Assembly (NCBI GenBank): GCA_002730735.1
Contig: PCAU01000001.1
Location: 148,925 to 212,924 of the forward strand
Direction of reading: 5' to 3'
Source: Acidobacteriota bacterium
GTDB lineage: Bacteria > Acidobacteriota > Vicinamibacteria > Vicinamibacterales > UBA823
Length of the DNA: 64,000 nt
Shown: positions 48,424 through 58,046 of the stretch, piece by piece
Layout of the letters: each line of letters starts with the position of its first letter
Numbering within the stretch: the stretch's first letter is position 1
Position numbers and translations under genes: made by a program
The notes under the pieces: model-generated
What the model saw: only the letters and a program-made list of their open reading frames with translations
Told to the model about the DNA's origin: nothing
Database searches by the model: none

Positions 48424-49599
48424 TTAGCCATTTTCCAACCGGTTGTAACGTTGGAGAATCTCTTGCAGTTGGTCATGCGACAAGGCCTCTGAGCGATTAC
48501 CGTCACGGCCCACCATCGTTTCTGCAGCGACTAGTGCGTTGATGATCGCTTCTTCAGTTGCTTCCACCGTAGCCTCGAAGAGCGTACTTATCTGAGAGTT
48601 ACTCAACAGGGTAATGTTCGCGGTCGGCTGTGCGCTGGCAGCACCTGTGTTAGCGGTGGAGAATGCAACAAAAATGTCTCCGGACCCGTTACTCGCGGTT
48701 CCACCGGTGCGCGCTACGCCCAGTGAAGCCCGGCGGGCGATCCGCTTAAGCTGGTGAGGTAGCAAGGGCGCGTCAGTCGCCACAACAATGATAATCGACC
48801 CACGATCTGACCCACTAGGTGGCGCAGTTAGCCTCGCTCGACGGTCGCCGAAAATCTCTCGACCCACAGGTACTCCCGCAATGGTGAGTTGCCGGCCGCC
48901 ACCGAAATTGGCTTGCACCAGCACGCCAACGGTGTAAACACTGGCCGCTTGCGTCACCCTCGACGAAGTACCAACGCCGCATTTGAAGCCGAGGCACCGC
49001 ATACCGGTGCCGCCACCGACATTACCTTCTGCCACCGGTCCAGAGGACGCACTCTCGATGGCTTCGAGAACGTGTCCCGCTTTTACGTGGAAGCCGTTAA
49101 TGTCGTTGAGTGATCCATCGTAAGTTTCAGCGACAACCGGCAATGACCAGGGCTGAAACGCGGCACCGCGTTCGACCTGCCAGGCGATGATCGCATCGCG
49201 CACGGTTCCCACGCTATGTGTGTTAGTGATTGAAATTGGTCCTTCAAGGAAACCCGACTCCTCGATCCAGGTCGTGCCGGTCATTTCTCCGTTGCCGTTT
49301 AATGCAAACCAGCCGGCAAACGCCGGGTCAGCGGGGTTCTCAGCCCGTGGCAGGATTACCGTAACACCGGTTCTAACCGGCCCCTGGCCCACTTGAAGTG
49401 CTCCCTCGCCACGAATCAGTGTGGCGTGGCCGACATGGACGCCCCTAACGTCGGTAATCGCATTAAAGGGACCTGGGGTTCCCTGGAATGGCACGCCCAA
49501 ATCCCGAGCTCGCGGCTTGGACTGCGCAAGCCCGGGATTGCCTGACAGCGTGAGTGCTAATCCGCTGAAGATCACCAGCCCGAGAAGTTTCTTGGTCAT
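48424..49599 (-). CDS. P1 family peptidase (DmpA/L-aminopeptidase type), exported
   Basis: Ntn-fold aminopeptidase (DmpA/BapA family) cutting N-terminal residues, often from D- or beta-peptides. A signal peptide (residues 1-25, L-G-L-V-I-F-S-G-L-A-L) ends at A-L-A-Q-type cleavage. The G-T-S-S segment (~210-213), after G-N-V-G-G-G-T-G-M, holds the expected autocatalytic cleavage site and N-terminal nucleophilic Ser. Length 391; AGGAGA precedes ATG 49599. Confidence 0.9.
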   Translation of the reverse strand: MTKKLLGLVIFSGLALTLSGNPGLAQSKPRARDLGVPFQGTPGPFNAITDVRGVHVGHATLIRGEGALQVGQGPVRTGVTVILPRAENPADPAFAGWFALNGNGEMTGTTWIEESGFLEGPISITNTHSVGTVRDAIIAWQVERGAAFQPWSLPVVAETYDGSLNDINGFHVKAGHVLEAIESASSGPVAEGNVGGGTGMRCLGFKCGVGTSSRVTQAASVYTVGVLVQANFGGGRQLTIAGVPVGREIFGDRRARLTAPPSGSDRGSIIIVVATDAPLLPHQLKRIARRASLGVARTGGTASNGSGDIFVAFSTANTGAASAQPTANITLLSNSQISTLFEATVEATEEAIINALVAAETMVGRDGNRSEALSHDQLQEILQRYNRLENG

Positions 49600-49641
49600 G
49601 ACATTCTCCTACTGCAGATTCCGGAATTCCGGGGCGAGAGT

Positions 49642-50955
49642 CTAGCTTTCTGCGATGCAGTAAAGATGGTTGTAGCCACGCAGATACAGTTCATTGCCGA
49701 CGAGTGCTGGTGATGCATCGAATCCATCGTCGAGTGTGTTAGCTGCGAGTATCTCAAACATCCCACCATGCTTGATCACGAGGGTAGTTCCGTCTCGGCC
49801 TGGGATGTAAATGCGCTCCGACGCTCCCACCGGTGACGCGAAGATGTTCGGGACGTCGGTGAGCCGCTGGAGTTGGTAGTGTGGTTCACCAGTCTTGACA
49901 TCGAACACCGACAAAATACCGTTGTTGCGCTTCAGCAAATAGAGGAAATTACCGTAGAGTAGTGGCGACGGGACATACGGTGTATCCCGGTCTAGCGTCC
50001 AGACGATTGCTGCGGTGTCCGTGATGTCGCCCTGAGCCACGCCCAGGTCGATCGCCTTCAGGTCATTGCCCCGATAACCGGCTGTAACGATCACGAGACC
50101 GTCGGCACCGACCGGCGACGGAATTGGGTTCATGGTGAGGCCCTCGGTGTGCCAGATGACCTCACCGGACTCGAAGTCGTAGCTACGTAGCCGGTTCATG
50201 CCATTAACAACAACCTGCTTACGTCCGTCATGTTCAACCACTAGCGGGGTGGCCCATGAATCGATCTCGTCGCGGTTCGTACGCCACACCTCTTTACCAG
50301 TTTGTGTGTCGAGAGCGACGATGAATGACTGACCTTGGTGATCCCAGACCACGAACAGGCGGTCGCTATGTACTGTAGGCGTGGTCCCCTCACCGAACTG
50401 GTTCCGCATGGTTTTGTTGCCGAGGTCGTTTTCCCAGACGAGATTGCCGTCAAGGTCGTAGGCATAAACACCCTGCGACTCAAATGACGCGAAGACCAAC
50501 TCGCCGTTAGTCACTGCCGAGCTGGAGGCCCAACTGCCGTTTTCGCCGTGCGTTGCTTCATGCGGCTGAGCTTCACGCGCCACCCGTTCCCAGAGGATCT
50601 GACCATCGCTCCGGTTGATCGCTAGCACCAGGAACTGGTGCGTGTCCCTGGGCTCATATCCACCGCGTGGCGCGTGGGAGGCCTCCCCTGCGATACCAAG
50701 TGGTACTGCGGTAAGTAGAAAGATGCGATCCCTCCAAACGATCGGTGAGGACGAACCGCGCCCGGGAATGTCAATCTTCCAGCGAATATTCTCTGTCTCG
50801 CTCCATTTTAGAGGGGGATTAGCATTCGTGGACACACCAGTCGCCCTCGGACCGCGCCATTCCGGCCAGAAGTCCTCATCTTCCTGTGCGGCGACGGATG
50901 TGGCCCAGACTGTTACGCCTAAGAACACCAAGAGTCTGATCAAAGTTCGGTCCAC
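49642..50955 (-). CDS. PQQ-binding-like beta-propeller repeat protein, exported
   Basis: Secreted or periplasmic eight-bladed-propeller-type protein of 437 residues. From GTG 50955, which has AAGGAG six bases upstream, it begins with a signal peptide ending S-V-A-A-Q. Blade motifs of W-x-(8-10)-A-x-x-x-x-G type recur (for example A-L-D-T-Q-T-G-K-E-V-W, S-Y-D-F-E-S-G-E-V-I-W, V-F-D-V-K-T-G-E-P). The enzymatic residues of quinoprotein dehydrogenases are not evident, so it may be structural or a binding protein. The frame continues upstream without signal-like features. Confidence 0.85.
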   Translation of the reverse strand: MDRTLIRLLVFLGVTVWATSVAAQEDEDFWPEWRGPRATGVSTNANPPLKWSETENIRWKIDIPGRGSSSPIVWRDRIFLLTAVPLGIAGEASHAPRGGYEPRDTHQFLVLAINRSDGQILWERVAREAQPHEATHGENGSWASSSAVTNGELVFASFESQGVYAYDLDGNLVWENDLGNKTMRNQFGEGTTPTVHSDRLFVVWDHQGQSFIVALDTQTGKEVWRTNRDEIDSWATPLVVEHDGRKQVVVNGMNRLRSYDFESGEVIWHTEGLTMNPIPSPVGADGLVIVTAGYRGNDLKAIDLGVAQGDITDTAAIVWTLDRDTPYVPSPLLYGNFLYLLKRNNGILSVFDVKTGEPHYQLQRLTDVPNIFASPVGASERIYIPGRDGTTLVIKHGGMFEILAANTLDDGFDASPALVGNELYLRGYNHLYCIAES

Positions 50956-50998
50956 GAAATTCTCCTTAAGACCCGAGACGCCTGTTCCTAACAAAGTA

Positions 50999-53302
50999 TT
51001 ATCGTCCGGCCACGGTGCCAAGCTTGTACCCCTTGGGTGGCTCAGCTCCAAGTAGATGTCGTACGAAGTAGTCCCACCGACGCCGCAGCCAGTATGGTTC
51101 ACGGCCGAAACCATGGCGCCGGTTTGGGAACATTACGAGATCGAAGTCCTTGTTGGCTGCGATAAGGGCGTCCACTAAAAGCAGCGTGTTCGATGGCGGC
51201 ACGTTGCTATCCATCGTGCCGTGTCCTAGTAACAATTTCCCTGTTAGGTTTTCGGCAAGGAGTTGATTCGCTTGGTTATCGTAGTTCGTTGTACCGTCGG
51301 GGTTCGTTTCGAGGAGCCCTTGCCATTTCTCCCCCCAATCGTCCTCGTAGTTCCGGTTGTCGTGATTTCCGGCGCCTGAGACCGCTACTTTGTAGAAGTC
51401 CGGGTAGCGCAAAATAGCATCAGTCGAGGCGTAGCCTCCCCCTGAGTGTCCCCAGATGCCCACGCGTTCGAGGTCCATCCACGCGTGTCGTCTTGCCAAC
51501 TCTTTGATCATGGCGATTTGATCCGGCAGGCCGTTATCACCCATGTTGCCGTAGTAGGTGTCGTGGAAAGACTTTGACCGACCGGGTGAGCCCATAGCGT
51601 CCACTTCAACAACGATGAATCCAAGCTCAGCCAGCGCCTGCTTATCACTCCGCGAGGGCCGGAAGGAGCGACTGCCGACGCTACCTGTCTGTGGACCTGG
51701 GTAGAGATAATTCACAACCGGGTACGAGCCTGCCGTGTTGAGATTCGTTGGCTGGTACATCAGACCGTAAAGGTCAGTTACGTTATCTCGCGCCTTGACT
51801 GTAAATGGAAACGGTGGCTGCCAACCGGCTTCTTCCAGACGGGAGATGTCCATCTCCTCGACGGTCAACAGATGTTCACCAGCAGCGGTCCGGAGAATCG
51901 TGGTTGCCGGAACAGTTGGGGTCGAATAGTTATCGACGAAATAGGCGCCCGTTACCGAAAGGGTGATGGTGTGGTGCGCTGGTTCGGGCGTCAGAAGTTC
52001 GAGGTTTGTGCCATCCATCCCAATACGGTAGAGGTAATGGAAATAAGGGTCGCCAGGCTCACGCCCGGCACCCATAAAGTACAGGGTGCGGTTCGCCTTA
52101 TCGATCCGAAGCAGTTGCAAGACGGTCCAGTCACCGGTCGTGATCTGGTGTTTAAGGTCACCAGTTTCCAGGTCATACAGGTAGAGATGTCCCCAATTAT
52201 CTCGTTGGGAAAACCAGATCGCTTCATTTGTTTCGGGTAGTGCGTGCCAGTTAATTCGTCCTCTCCCAGACTCGAAGAACGTTTCAACCGTCTCTGTTAA
52301 AACATTTCGCACTTCACCAGTCTCGGGGTCGGCGAGCTTGAGTCTGGCTTCTTTGTGGTTCCGTGACGAAGAAACGAACGCAAGCAGTGATGAGTCGTCA
52401 CTCCACTCCACATCGAGCCACTGGCCGTTACGGCTAGCCACGTGATCGGAGATCGTGGACCGGTGGGGGTCGGGTGGGACCAGCAGGTCCACCACGCGAG
52501 CTTCGTCCACATGAATAACAACGCGCCGCATCATGAAGATGTGTTCGTCGCCGGGCAACGGATACTTCCATGCTTCTAGTTCGGAATGCCCGACTTGGGT
52601 GGACACAAGATACATCTCACCGACGAAGCGGCCGTCATGCTGGAAGGTTGCAATTTTCTCAGAGTCTGGTGACCAGAGGACCACTGGTTGATCGCGTCGG
52701 ACCCATCCCGCATTGTTGGTTGCGTAGCCGTAATGTTCAATACCATCAGTCGTGAGTTGTGTCTCTCTGCCAGAGGTCAAGTCACGCATCCAGAGATTAT
52801 GCTCTCGGATAAATGCTGCTCTCTGTCCATCGGGGGCAACAACGGCGTTCCGTAAGTTCTGCGCATCTAGGCGCGCTACCTCGTGGCAGGCATATGTCTC
52901 GATGATGCAGGTGTACTGCCGCTCTTGGTGGCCAAACGTGATTGACGCACCGTCATCTGAAAATCTCGCTTGAGCAGGTAAGTTGAAAGCACTGTAATCC
53001 GTATTGACTGCAGCCGAGAGTGCCGCTGCCATGTTGGCATGGTCGAAGGCACGCGCCCGCACGCCCTCCTCGGGATCGGCCATCACGAATTCCCGACCCT
53101 CTGGAATCCGATTCTGGTAGACGAGCCTGTCGCTAGTCAGCCAGGCCGGACTGGTCATAACGCCCGAAACGAGTGAGTCAGTCTGACCACTCAGAAAGCT
53201 TTCGGCACGAGTGTAGTCTTCAGCGGTCACGACGGGCTGCGCTTCGACGAGCGCCGGCATCAAAGCGGTGAAGACTGATAGCAATAAGAGCGTAATCCGC
53301 AT
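50999..53302 (-). CDS. Dipeptidyl-peptidase IV-like S9 family serine peptidase, exported
   Basis: Prolyl-specific dipeptidyl peptidase family. A signal peptide (residues 1-21, ending V-E-A-Q) is followed by an eight-bladed propeller region and the alpha/beta hydrolase domain. The catalytic triad is Ser620 in G-I-W-G-H-S-G-G-G-Y-A, Asp698 in G-T-M-D-S-N-V-P and His730 in R-R-H-G-F. Length 767. A strong AAGGGGAG lies before ATG 53302. Probably periplasmic or outer-surface. Confidence 0.93.
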   Translation of the reverse strand: MRITLLLLSVFTALMPALVEAQPVVTAEDYTRAESFLSGQTDSLVSGVMTSPAWLTSDRLVYQNRIPEGREFVMADPEEGVRARAFDHANMAAALSAAVNTDYSAFNLPAQARFSDDGASITFGHQERQYTCIIETYACHEVARLDAQNLRNAVVAPDGQRAAFIREHNLWMRDLTSGRETQLTTDGIEHYGYATNNAGWVRRDQPVVLWSPDSEKIATFQHDGRFVGEMYLVSTQVGHSELEAWKYPLPGDEHIFMMRRVVIHVDEARVVDLLVPPDPHRSTISDHVASRNGQWLDVEWSDDSSLLAFVSSSRNHKEARLKLADPETGEVRNVLTETVETFFESGRGRINWHALPETNEAIWFSQRDNWGHLYLYDLETGDLKHQITTGDWTVLQLLRIDKANRTLYFMGAGREPGDPYFHYLYRIGMDGTNLELLTPEPAHHTITLSVTGAYFVDNYSTPTVPATTILRTAAGEHLLTVEEMDISRLEEAGWQPPFPFTVKARDNVTDLYGLMYQPTNLNTAGSYPVVNYLYPGPQTGSVGSRSFRPSRSDKQALAELGFIVVEVDAMGSPGRSKSFHDTYYGNMGDNGLPDQIAMIKELARRHAWMDLERVGIWGHSGGGYASTDAILRYPDFYKVAVSGAGNHDNRNYEDDWGEKWQGLLETNPDGTTNYDNQANQLLAENLTGKLLLGHGTMDSNVPPSNTLLLVDALIAANKDFDLVMFPNRRHGFGREPYWLRRRWDYFVRHLLGAEPPKGYKLGTVAGR

Positions 53303-53660
53303 GCCACTCCCCTTGATGGTAATGATGAGGAAAAGAAAATGATGCTCACGCCAACCAAGCTACCGTGGCAGTCTACGACTGCATCTCCCAAGATGACAAG
53401 GGATAGAAGACAATGTTTCGCTAGGGTCCGTGACCGCAGCTATTTAGGCGGCTGGCGGGGGGGCAAAGACCAAGCCTCTGTCGCCAGAACTAACTGACAA
53501 AAGGGACGTTCCAGCCGAGAATGCTTTCCGAAAGCCTAATCCAGTGAGGCGCCCTCGTTCCCAGCTATAATTCTTGTCTTCGATGACGACGCCAAACCTG
53601 TCGTGTTGCGGTCTATGGGATGGGGTCGCTGTGGTCCAGTTGTCAGGGGAGGGTTAGCAC
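53303..53660. other. Intergenic region between divergent exported-protein genes
   Basis: 358 bases between the divergent peptidase and PQQ dehydrogenase genes. I see a TATAAT at 53566-53571 without a good -35, and a weak inverted repeat CTGGCG/CGCCAG (53452-53457 and 53482-53487). No gene is evident; promoters for both flanking genes are expected here. Confidence 0.5.
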
Positions 53661-55649
53661 GTGTCACAGTATTCGCGTAACAACGTCAGCCTTTTACTCT
53701 TCAGCGGTCTGTGCTGTGTGACTGTGTCACTAAGTGCACAGACGGTGATTCCTGACACTGAATGGCGCACCTACGGCGGCAACCTCGCAAGTACCCGCTA
53801 TTCGTCACTTGATCAGGTCACTGCTCAAAACTTTGGTGACTTGGAACTAGCGTGGACCTTCCAGACCGACAGCTTCGGCCCGCGGCCGGAGTCGAACTAC
53901 CAAGTCACTCCGCTCATGGTGGGTGGCGTGATTTACACAACCGCGGGTTCACGCCGAGCGCTTGCTGCGCTGGATGCGAGGACCGGGGAACTGCTGTGGA
54001 TGCATCGCCTTGACGAGGGCGAACGAGGTCAGCAGGCTCCTCGTCGGCTTTCGGGACGCGGGCTCGCTTTTTGGGACGATGGTGCAGCGGGTCGAATCCT
54101 CTATGTCACGCCTGGGTACCATCTCGTTGCACTCGATGCGTCAACCGGTGACCAAGTTCCGAACTTTGGTTTGGACGGCATCGTTGATTTAAAGCGAGAC
54201 CTTGACCAGGAGATTGATCCTGTCACGGGCGAGGTTGGCTTACACGCGGCTCCGGTTGTTGCTGGCAATACGATCATCATTGGCGCTGCGCACGCGGTAG
54301 GCAGCGCGCCGGTCAGCCGGGAGAATGTCAAGGGATACGTACGCGGCTACGACGTCCGCACTGGGGAGCGGAAGTGGATCTTTCATACGATCCCGCAGCC
54401 AGGCGAGTACGGTCACGAGACTTGGTTAAATGAGTCCTGGCGCTACACTGGTAATACGGGCTTGTGGGGGCAAGTAACCGTTGACCTTGACCTGGGCTTA
54501 GCCTATCTGCCGCTTGAGATGCCGACAGGTGATTACTACGGTGGGCACCGGCTGGGTGACAATCTCTTCGGTGATAGTTTGGTAGCGGTCGATCTTGAGA
54601 CCGGAGAACGCGTGTGGCACTACCAGACTGTACATCACGATGTCTGGGATTTTGACCTTCCATGTGCGCCTATCCTTGCTGACATTACAGTTGACGGCCG
54701 TGCCATAAAGGCGATCGTTCAGCCGACGAAGCAGGGTTTTCTGTTCGTCTTCGACCGCGTAACAGGGGAACCGGTCTGGCCGATTGAAGAGCGTCCGGTC
54801 CCTCCCTCGGACGTGCCTGGTGAAGTGCTGGCGCCGACTCAGCCCTATCCGACGAAGCCACCCCCTTTCGACCGTCAGGGGATTGGCCCAAACGATCTAA
54901 TTGACTTCACACCTGCGCTTCGAGCCGAGGCACTCGAAGTTGCCTCACGATACCGTCTCGGACCTCTTTACACCCCTCCATCGGTTGCGACAGCCGACGG
55001 CACCTACGGAACCCTGATGATTCCATCGGCTACTGGTGGGCCCAACTGGCCAGGCGGTGCTTTAGACCCGGAAACCGGAATTTTCTACATCTATTCAAAG
55101 ACGCAGGTCGTGTCGCTCGGTCTTGTCAACAATCCCGAGCGATCGGATATGGATTTCATTCGTGGCCGTCCGGCGGGCGTCAACGCTGCGCGGGCGGCGT
55201 TGAGCGTCTCTGGTCTGCCGTTGGTGAAACCGCCGTGGGGACGGATTACGGCGATTGATCTCAATGCTGGAGAGCTTCTCTGGCAAGTCGCACACGGCGA
55301 GACGGCGGACCGTGTACGTGACCATCCGGCGCTTCAGGATTTTGACATCCCGCGTACTGGTCGCGTCGGGCGGGTTGGAACACTCGTGACCAAGACGCTT
55401 GTCATTGCGGGTGACGGCGGGGTGTTTACTTCAGCCGACGAGCGCCAGGGCGCGCGGCTCCGGGCTTACGACAAAATGACCGGTCAGGAGATTGACGCAG
55501 TGTTTCTGCCATCCTCACAGACCGGATCTCCGATGACCTACAGCATTGACGGTGTCCAGTACATCGTTGTCGCTGTGGGCGGTGGCACCTACGCTGGAGA
55601 GTTACTCGCGTATCGACTGCCTGAGTCAGAAGACAACGGAGGAGCTTAG
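53661..55649 (+). CDS. PQQ-dependent dehydrogenase (quinoprotein), exported
   Basis: Quinoprotein alcohol or sugar dehydrogenase family. A signal peptide (residues 1-26, ending L-S-A-Q) is followed by eight-bladed propeller W-motifs such as A-L-D-A-R-T-G-E-L-L-W, G-Y-D-V-R-T-G-E-R-K-W and D-L-E-T-G-E-R-V-W. The V-H-H-D-V-W-D-F-D-L motif (near 319) resembles the active-site region of glucose dehydrogenase-type enzymes. There is no C-terminal heme domain. Length 662; AGGGGAGGG lies upstream of GTG 53661. The substrate is unknown. Confidence 0.9.
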   Translation: MSQYSRNNVSLLLFSGLCCVTVSLSAQTVIPDTEWRTYGGNLASTRYSSLDQVTAQNFGDLELAWTFQTDSFGPRPESNYQVTPLMVGGVIYTTAGSRRALAALDARTGELLWMHRLDEGERGQQAPRRLSGRGLAFWDDGAAGRILYVTPGYHLVALDASTGDQVPNFGLDGIVDLKRDLDQEIDPVTGEVGLHAAPVVAGNTIIIGAAHAVGSAPVSRENVKGYVRGYDVRTGERKWIFHTIPQPGEYGHETWLNESWRYTGNTGLWGQVTVDLDLGLAYLPLEMPTGDYYGGHRLGDNLFGDSLVAVDLETGERVWHYQTVHHDVWDFDLPCAPILADITVDGRAIKAIVQPTKQGFLFVFDRVTGEPVWPIEERPVPPSDVPGEVLAPTQPYPTKPPPFDRQGIGPNDLIDFTPALRAEALEVASRYRLGPLYTPPSVATADGTYGTLMIPSATGGPNWPGGALDPETGIFYIYSKTQVVSLGLVNNPERSDMDFIRGRPAGVNAARAALSVSGLPLVKPPWGRITAIDLNAGELLWQVAHGETADRVRDHPALQDFDIPRTGRVGRVGTLVTKTLVIAGDGGVFTSADERQGARLRAYDKMTGQEIDAVFLPSSQTGSPMTYSIDGVQYIVVAVGGGTYAGELLAYRLPESEDNGGA

Positions 55650-55681
55650 GTAGTGCTGCTGCGTGGACCCATTAAGCTGGG

Positions 55682-57052
55682 CTATTCGATAAAACCAGAG
55701 ATTAAGATTACAAGAACTGCGGCCGGCGCGACGTAACGCATTAGTATCTGCCAGACCGTAAAGAAAACGTCGTGTTTCATTGCTAACTCCTGCTGAAACG
55801 CGTTTCCCGCGATAACCCATCCCGAGAATAGTGCAATCAGTAGTGCGTTAATTGGTAGCAAGACCGACGCTGTTACAAAATCGAACACTTCAAAGAACGA
55901 CATTTCCGCCATCGCGCCGATGAAGCTGAGCGGTCTAATATCTGCCAACACATTGTCAGACAATGCGGGAAGGAAGCCGACTATCCAAATTGAACTGCCG
56001 GCCACAATAGCCAGTGTACGCCGTGAAGTCTGCCACCGTTCCTCCAGGCACGACACGATCGGCTCAAGCATGCCGAGCGTCGTTGTGTAGGCTGCGAGCG
56101 ACAGTAGCAGGAAGAACAGCACGCCGATTGCATGTCCTAGGCCCATTCCGCCGAAGGCAACTGGCATCGTGACAAACACGAGTCCTGGACCCTCAGCTGG
56201 ATTCAGATTTGAGGCGAAGACAATTGGAAAGATCACAAGGCCGGCCAGTAGTGCGATGGCTGTATCGACTGCACCAATCACGAACGCCGCGTGGGGAACC
56301 GAGACTTCTCTGGGAAGATAAGCACCATAGGTCATCATAAAGCCAACACCCACGCCGACTGAGAAGAATGCCTGACCGAGCGCGAGCAGCAGCGACGTGC
56401 CAGTGAGTTGCGAGAAGTCGGGTGTGAAGAGAAAAGCTAAGGCAGCGGTAACATCGGCCGCGAAGACGTTGTAAACGATCATGATCAGCATGATGAACAC
56501 GAGGCTGGGCATCATGACCCTCGTGGCACGCTCGATGCCGCGATGGAGACCACTCCCGACGACCACAGCGGTGAGTCCGATCACGACGCCTTGCAGGAAC
56601 ACAGTGAGCCACGGTGAGGCCGCTAGGTCTTGAAACAGACGCTGCGAATCGGCAGCACCCATGCTGTTGAAAGTATTCCGTACGGCCTCGACTGTGTAGT
56701 ACAGGGACCAGCCGGCGACGATGCTGTAATAGGTAAAGCCGAGAAAAGGAACCAATAAACTAACGACACCGATTATCTGCCACCCTGCGTGGGCGCCCTG
56801 TTCTCGGATGATCGTCTTGGCCGAACCGATGGGACTTCGGTGTCCCATGCGCCCCAGTGCCAACTCGGCCGTGATCACAGGGACTCCGATGAGAAAGGCA
56901 AAGGCGAGATAAACCAAGACGAACGCCGCACCGCCGTTTTCACCAGCGAGAAACGGGAACCGCCAGATGTTCCCTAAGCCGACCGCCGCGCCCGTGGTAG
57001 CGAGTATGAACGACCCGCGCGAAGACCAACGTTTACGACCAGGTTCCACCAT
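55682..57052 (-). CDS. Sodium-dependent transporter, NSS (SNF) family
   Basis: Neurotransmitter:sodium symporter family permease (456 residues, ~11-12 helices), importing an amino acid or related solute with Na+. The opening W-S-S-R-G-S-F-I-L-A-T-T-G-A-A-V-G-L-G-N-I-W-R-F-P (residues 8-32, contains the Na+ site 1/substrate-binding G-A-A-V-G-L-G-N motif) is diagnostic. It lies 10 bases after the polyferredoxin-like gene and on the same strand. Confidence 0.93.
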   Translation of the reverse strand: MVEPGRKRWSSRGSFILATTGAAVGLGNIWRFPFLAGENGGAAFVLVYLAFAFLIGVPVITAELALGRMGHRSPIGSAKTIIREQGAHAGWQIIGVVSLLVPFLGFTYYSIVAGWSLYYTVEAVRNTFNSMGAADSQRLFQDLAASPWLTVFLQGVVIGLTAVVVGSGLHRGIERATRVMMPSLVFIMLIMIVYNVFAADVTAALAFLFTPDFSQLTGTSLLLALGQAFFSVGVGVGFMMTYGAYLPREVSVPHAAFVIGAVDTAIALLAGLVIFPIVFASNLNPAEGPGLVFVTMPVAFGGMGLGHAIGVLFFLLLSLAAYTTTLGMLEPIVSCLEERWQTSRRTLAIVAGSSIWIVGFLPALSDNVLADIRPLSFIGAMAEMSFFEVFDFVTASVLLPINALLIALFSGWVIAGNAFQQELAMKHDVFFTVWQILMRYVAPAAVLVILISGFIE

Positions 57053-57062
57053 ACTGCTTGGG

Positions 57063-58046
57063 TTAGGAGGAGGTTATTATCTGGGCTCGCGGTTTTTTCT
57101 GTAGCACGATCCAGTGCACACACTTCTTCTGGTCGTGGTAGATACGTTCGCAGTCGTCGCAGCGGACACACTCGGCAACCGAGATCTTTGGTCCGTCAAT
57201 TGCGCCCCACTCACAGGCTTTCTCGCAGATCTTGCAAGTCTGACATTCACCCCAACGCCTAATCCGAAACACGGTGAAGTTCGAAATGAGGCCAAGCGCT
57301 GCGCCGACTGAGCACAAATACCGACAATAGAGATTACGGACGAAAACCGTGGCTACTAGAAGAATAGCGACAAGCGTCCACATAACCGCGTTGCCATTTA
57401 GCGTGAACATCCAGAACGGCTCGACATACCGATAGATGAGGAAATCACCTGTGCCGAGGAAGTAGACCAACACCCCGCCGAGGATGCCGTACTTGAGATA
57501 AGCCAGCCGTCGGTCGAGCCACGCTGGTGGATCGATGCGAAGCCGCGACGGCAGAAGGCGATCAAGCACTTGGGTGAGTGCCCCGAATGCGCAAATCCGT
57601 CCGCAGTAGAGCCGCCCCCAGAGCACGGTCGATACCACCGTGAAGCCGATAAGCAGGTACCACGGGATGCTATGCCTGAACCCAGGAAGATTGCCTTGAA
57701 GAATCGCGAAAATGTTAACGATCGAGACGAGGTTTGATTTGTATAAACCAAGATATGCAATCGACATAGCAAACGAGATGTATTTGAGGGCGACACTCTT
57801 CCTTGCAAAGCTGAAAAACGCAAAACCGAGCACGGCCACGATCCCGATAATGTCCGCGACCTCGCTCGAGTTAAGCGAGGCCATCGACTCTTCGACTTCA
57901 TCTTCCTCCAACAATGCGTCGAGGTCTTCGAGAGAGAGGGTGGGCTGACCGGTCTCGACGGCTTGGGATGGTGGTTCCGCGCGGACCGGCACAAAGCCTA
58001 GGCAACTGGCCATCGCGCAGGCTGCGACGATCTTGGCAACGGTCAC
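57063..58046 (-). CDS. Membrane polyferredoxin-like protein (NosR C-terminal/NapH type)
   Basis: 327 residues: an N-terminal hydrophobic segment, an acidic linker, about five membrane helices and a cytoplasmic C-terminal domain. Cys148/152 (C-G-R-I-C) and Cys241/245 (C-R-Y-L-C) match the CxxxC membrane-edge pairs of NosR and NapH; C268-C271-C274-C278 and C293-C296-C299-C309 are likely [4Fe-4S] ligands. GTG 58046 overlaps the FMN-protein stop by 4 bases. It likely passes electrons across or along the membrane, but no nosZ is in the window. Confidence 0.88.
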   Translation of the reverse strand: MTVAKIVAACAMASCLGFVPVRAEPPSQAVETGQPTLSLEDLDALLEEDEVEESMASLNSSEVADIIGIVAVLGFAFFSFARKSVALKYISFAMSIAYLGLYKSNLVSIVNIFAILQGNLPGFRHSIPWYLLIGFTVVSTVLWGRLYCGRICAFGALTQVLDRLLPSRLRIDPPAWLDRRLAYLKYGILGGVLVYFLGTGDFLIYRYVEPFWMFTLNGNAVMWTLVAILLVATVFVRNLYCRYLCSVGAALGLISNFTVFRIRRWGECQTCKICEKACEWGAIDGPKISVAECVRCDDCERIYHDQKKCVHWIVLQKKPRAQIITSS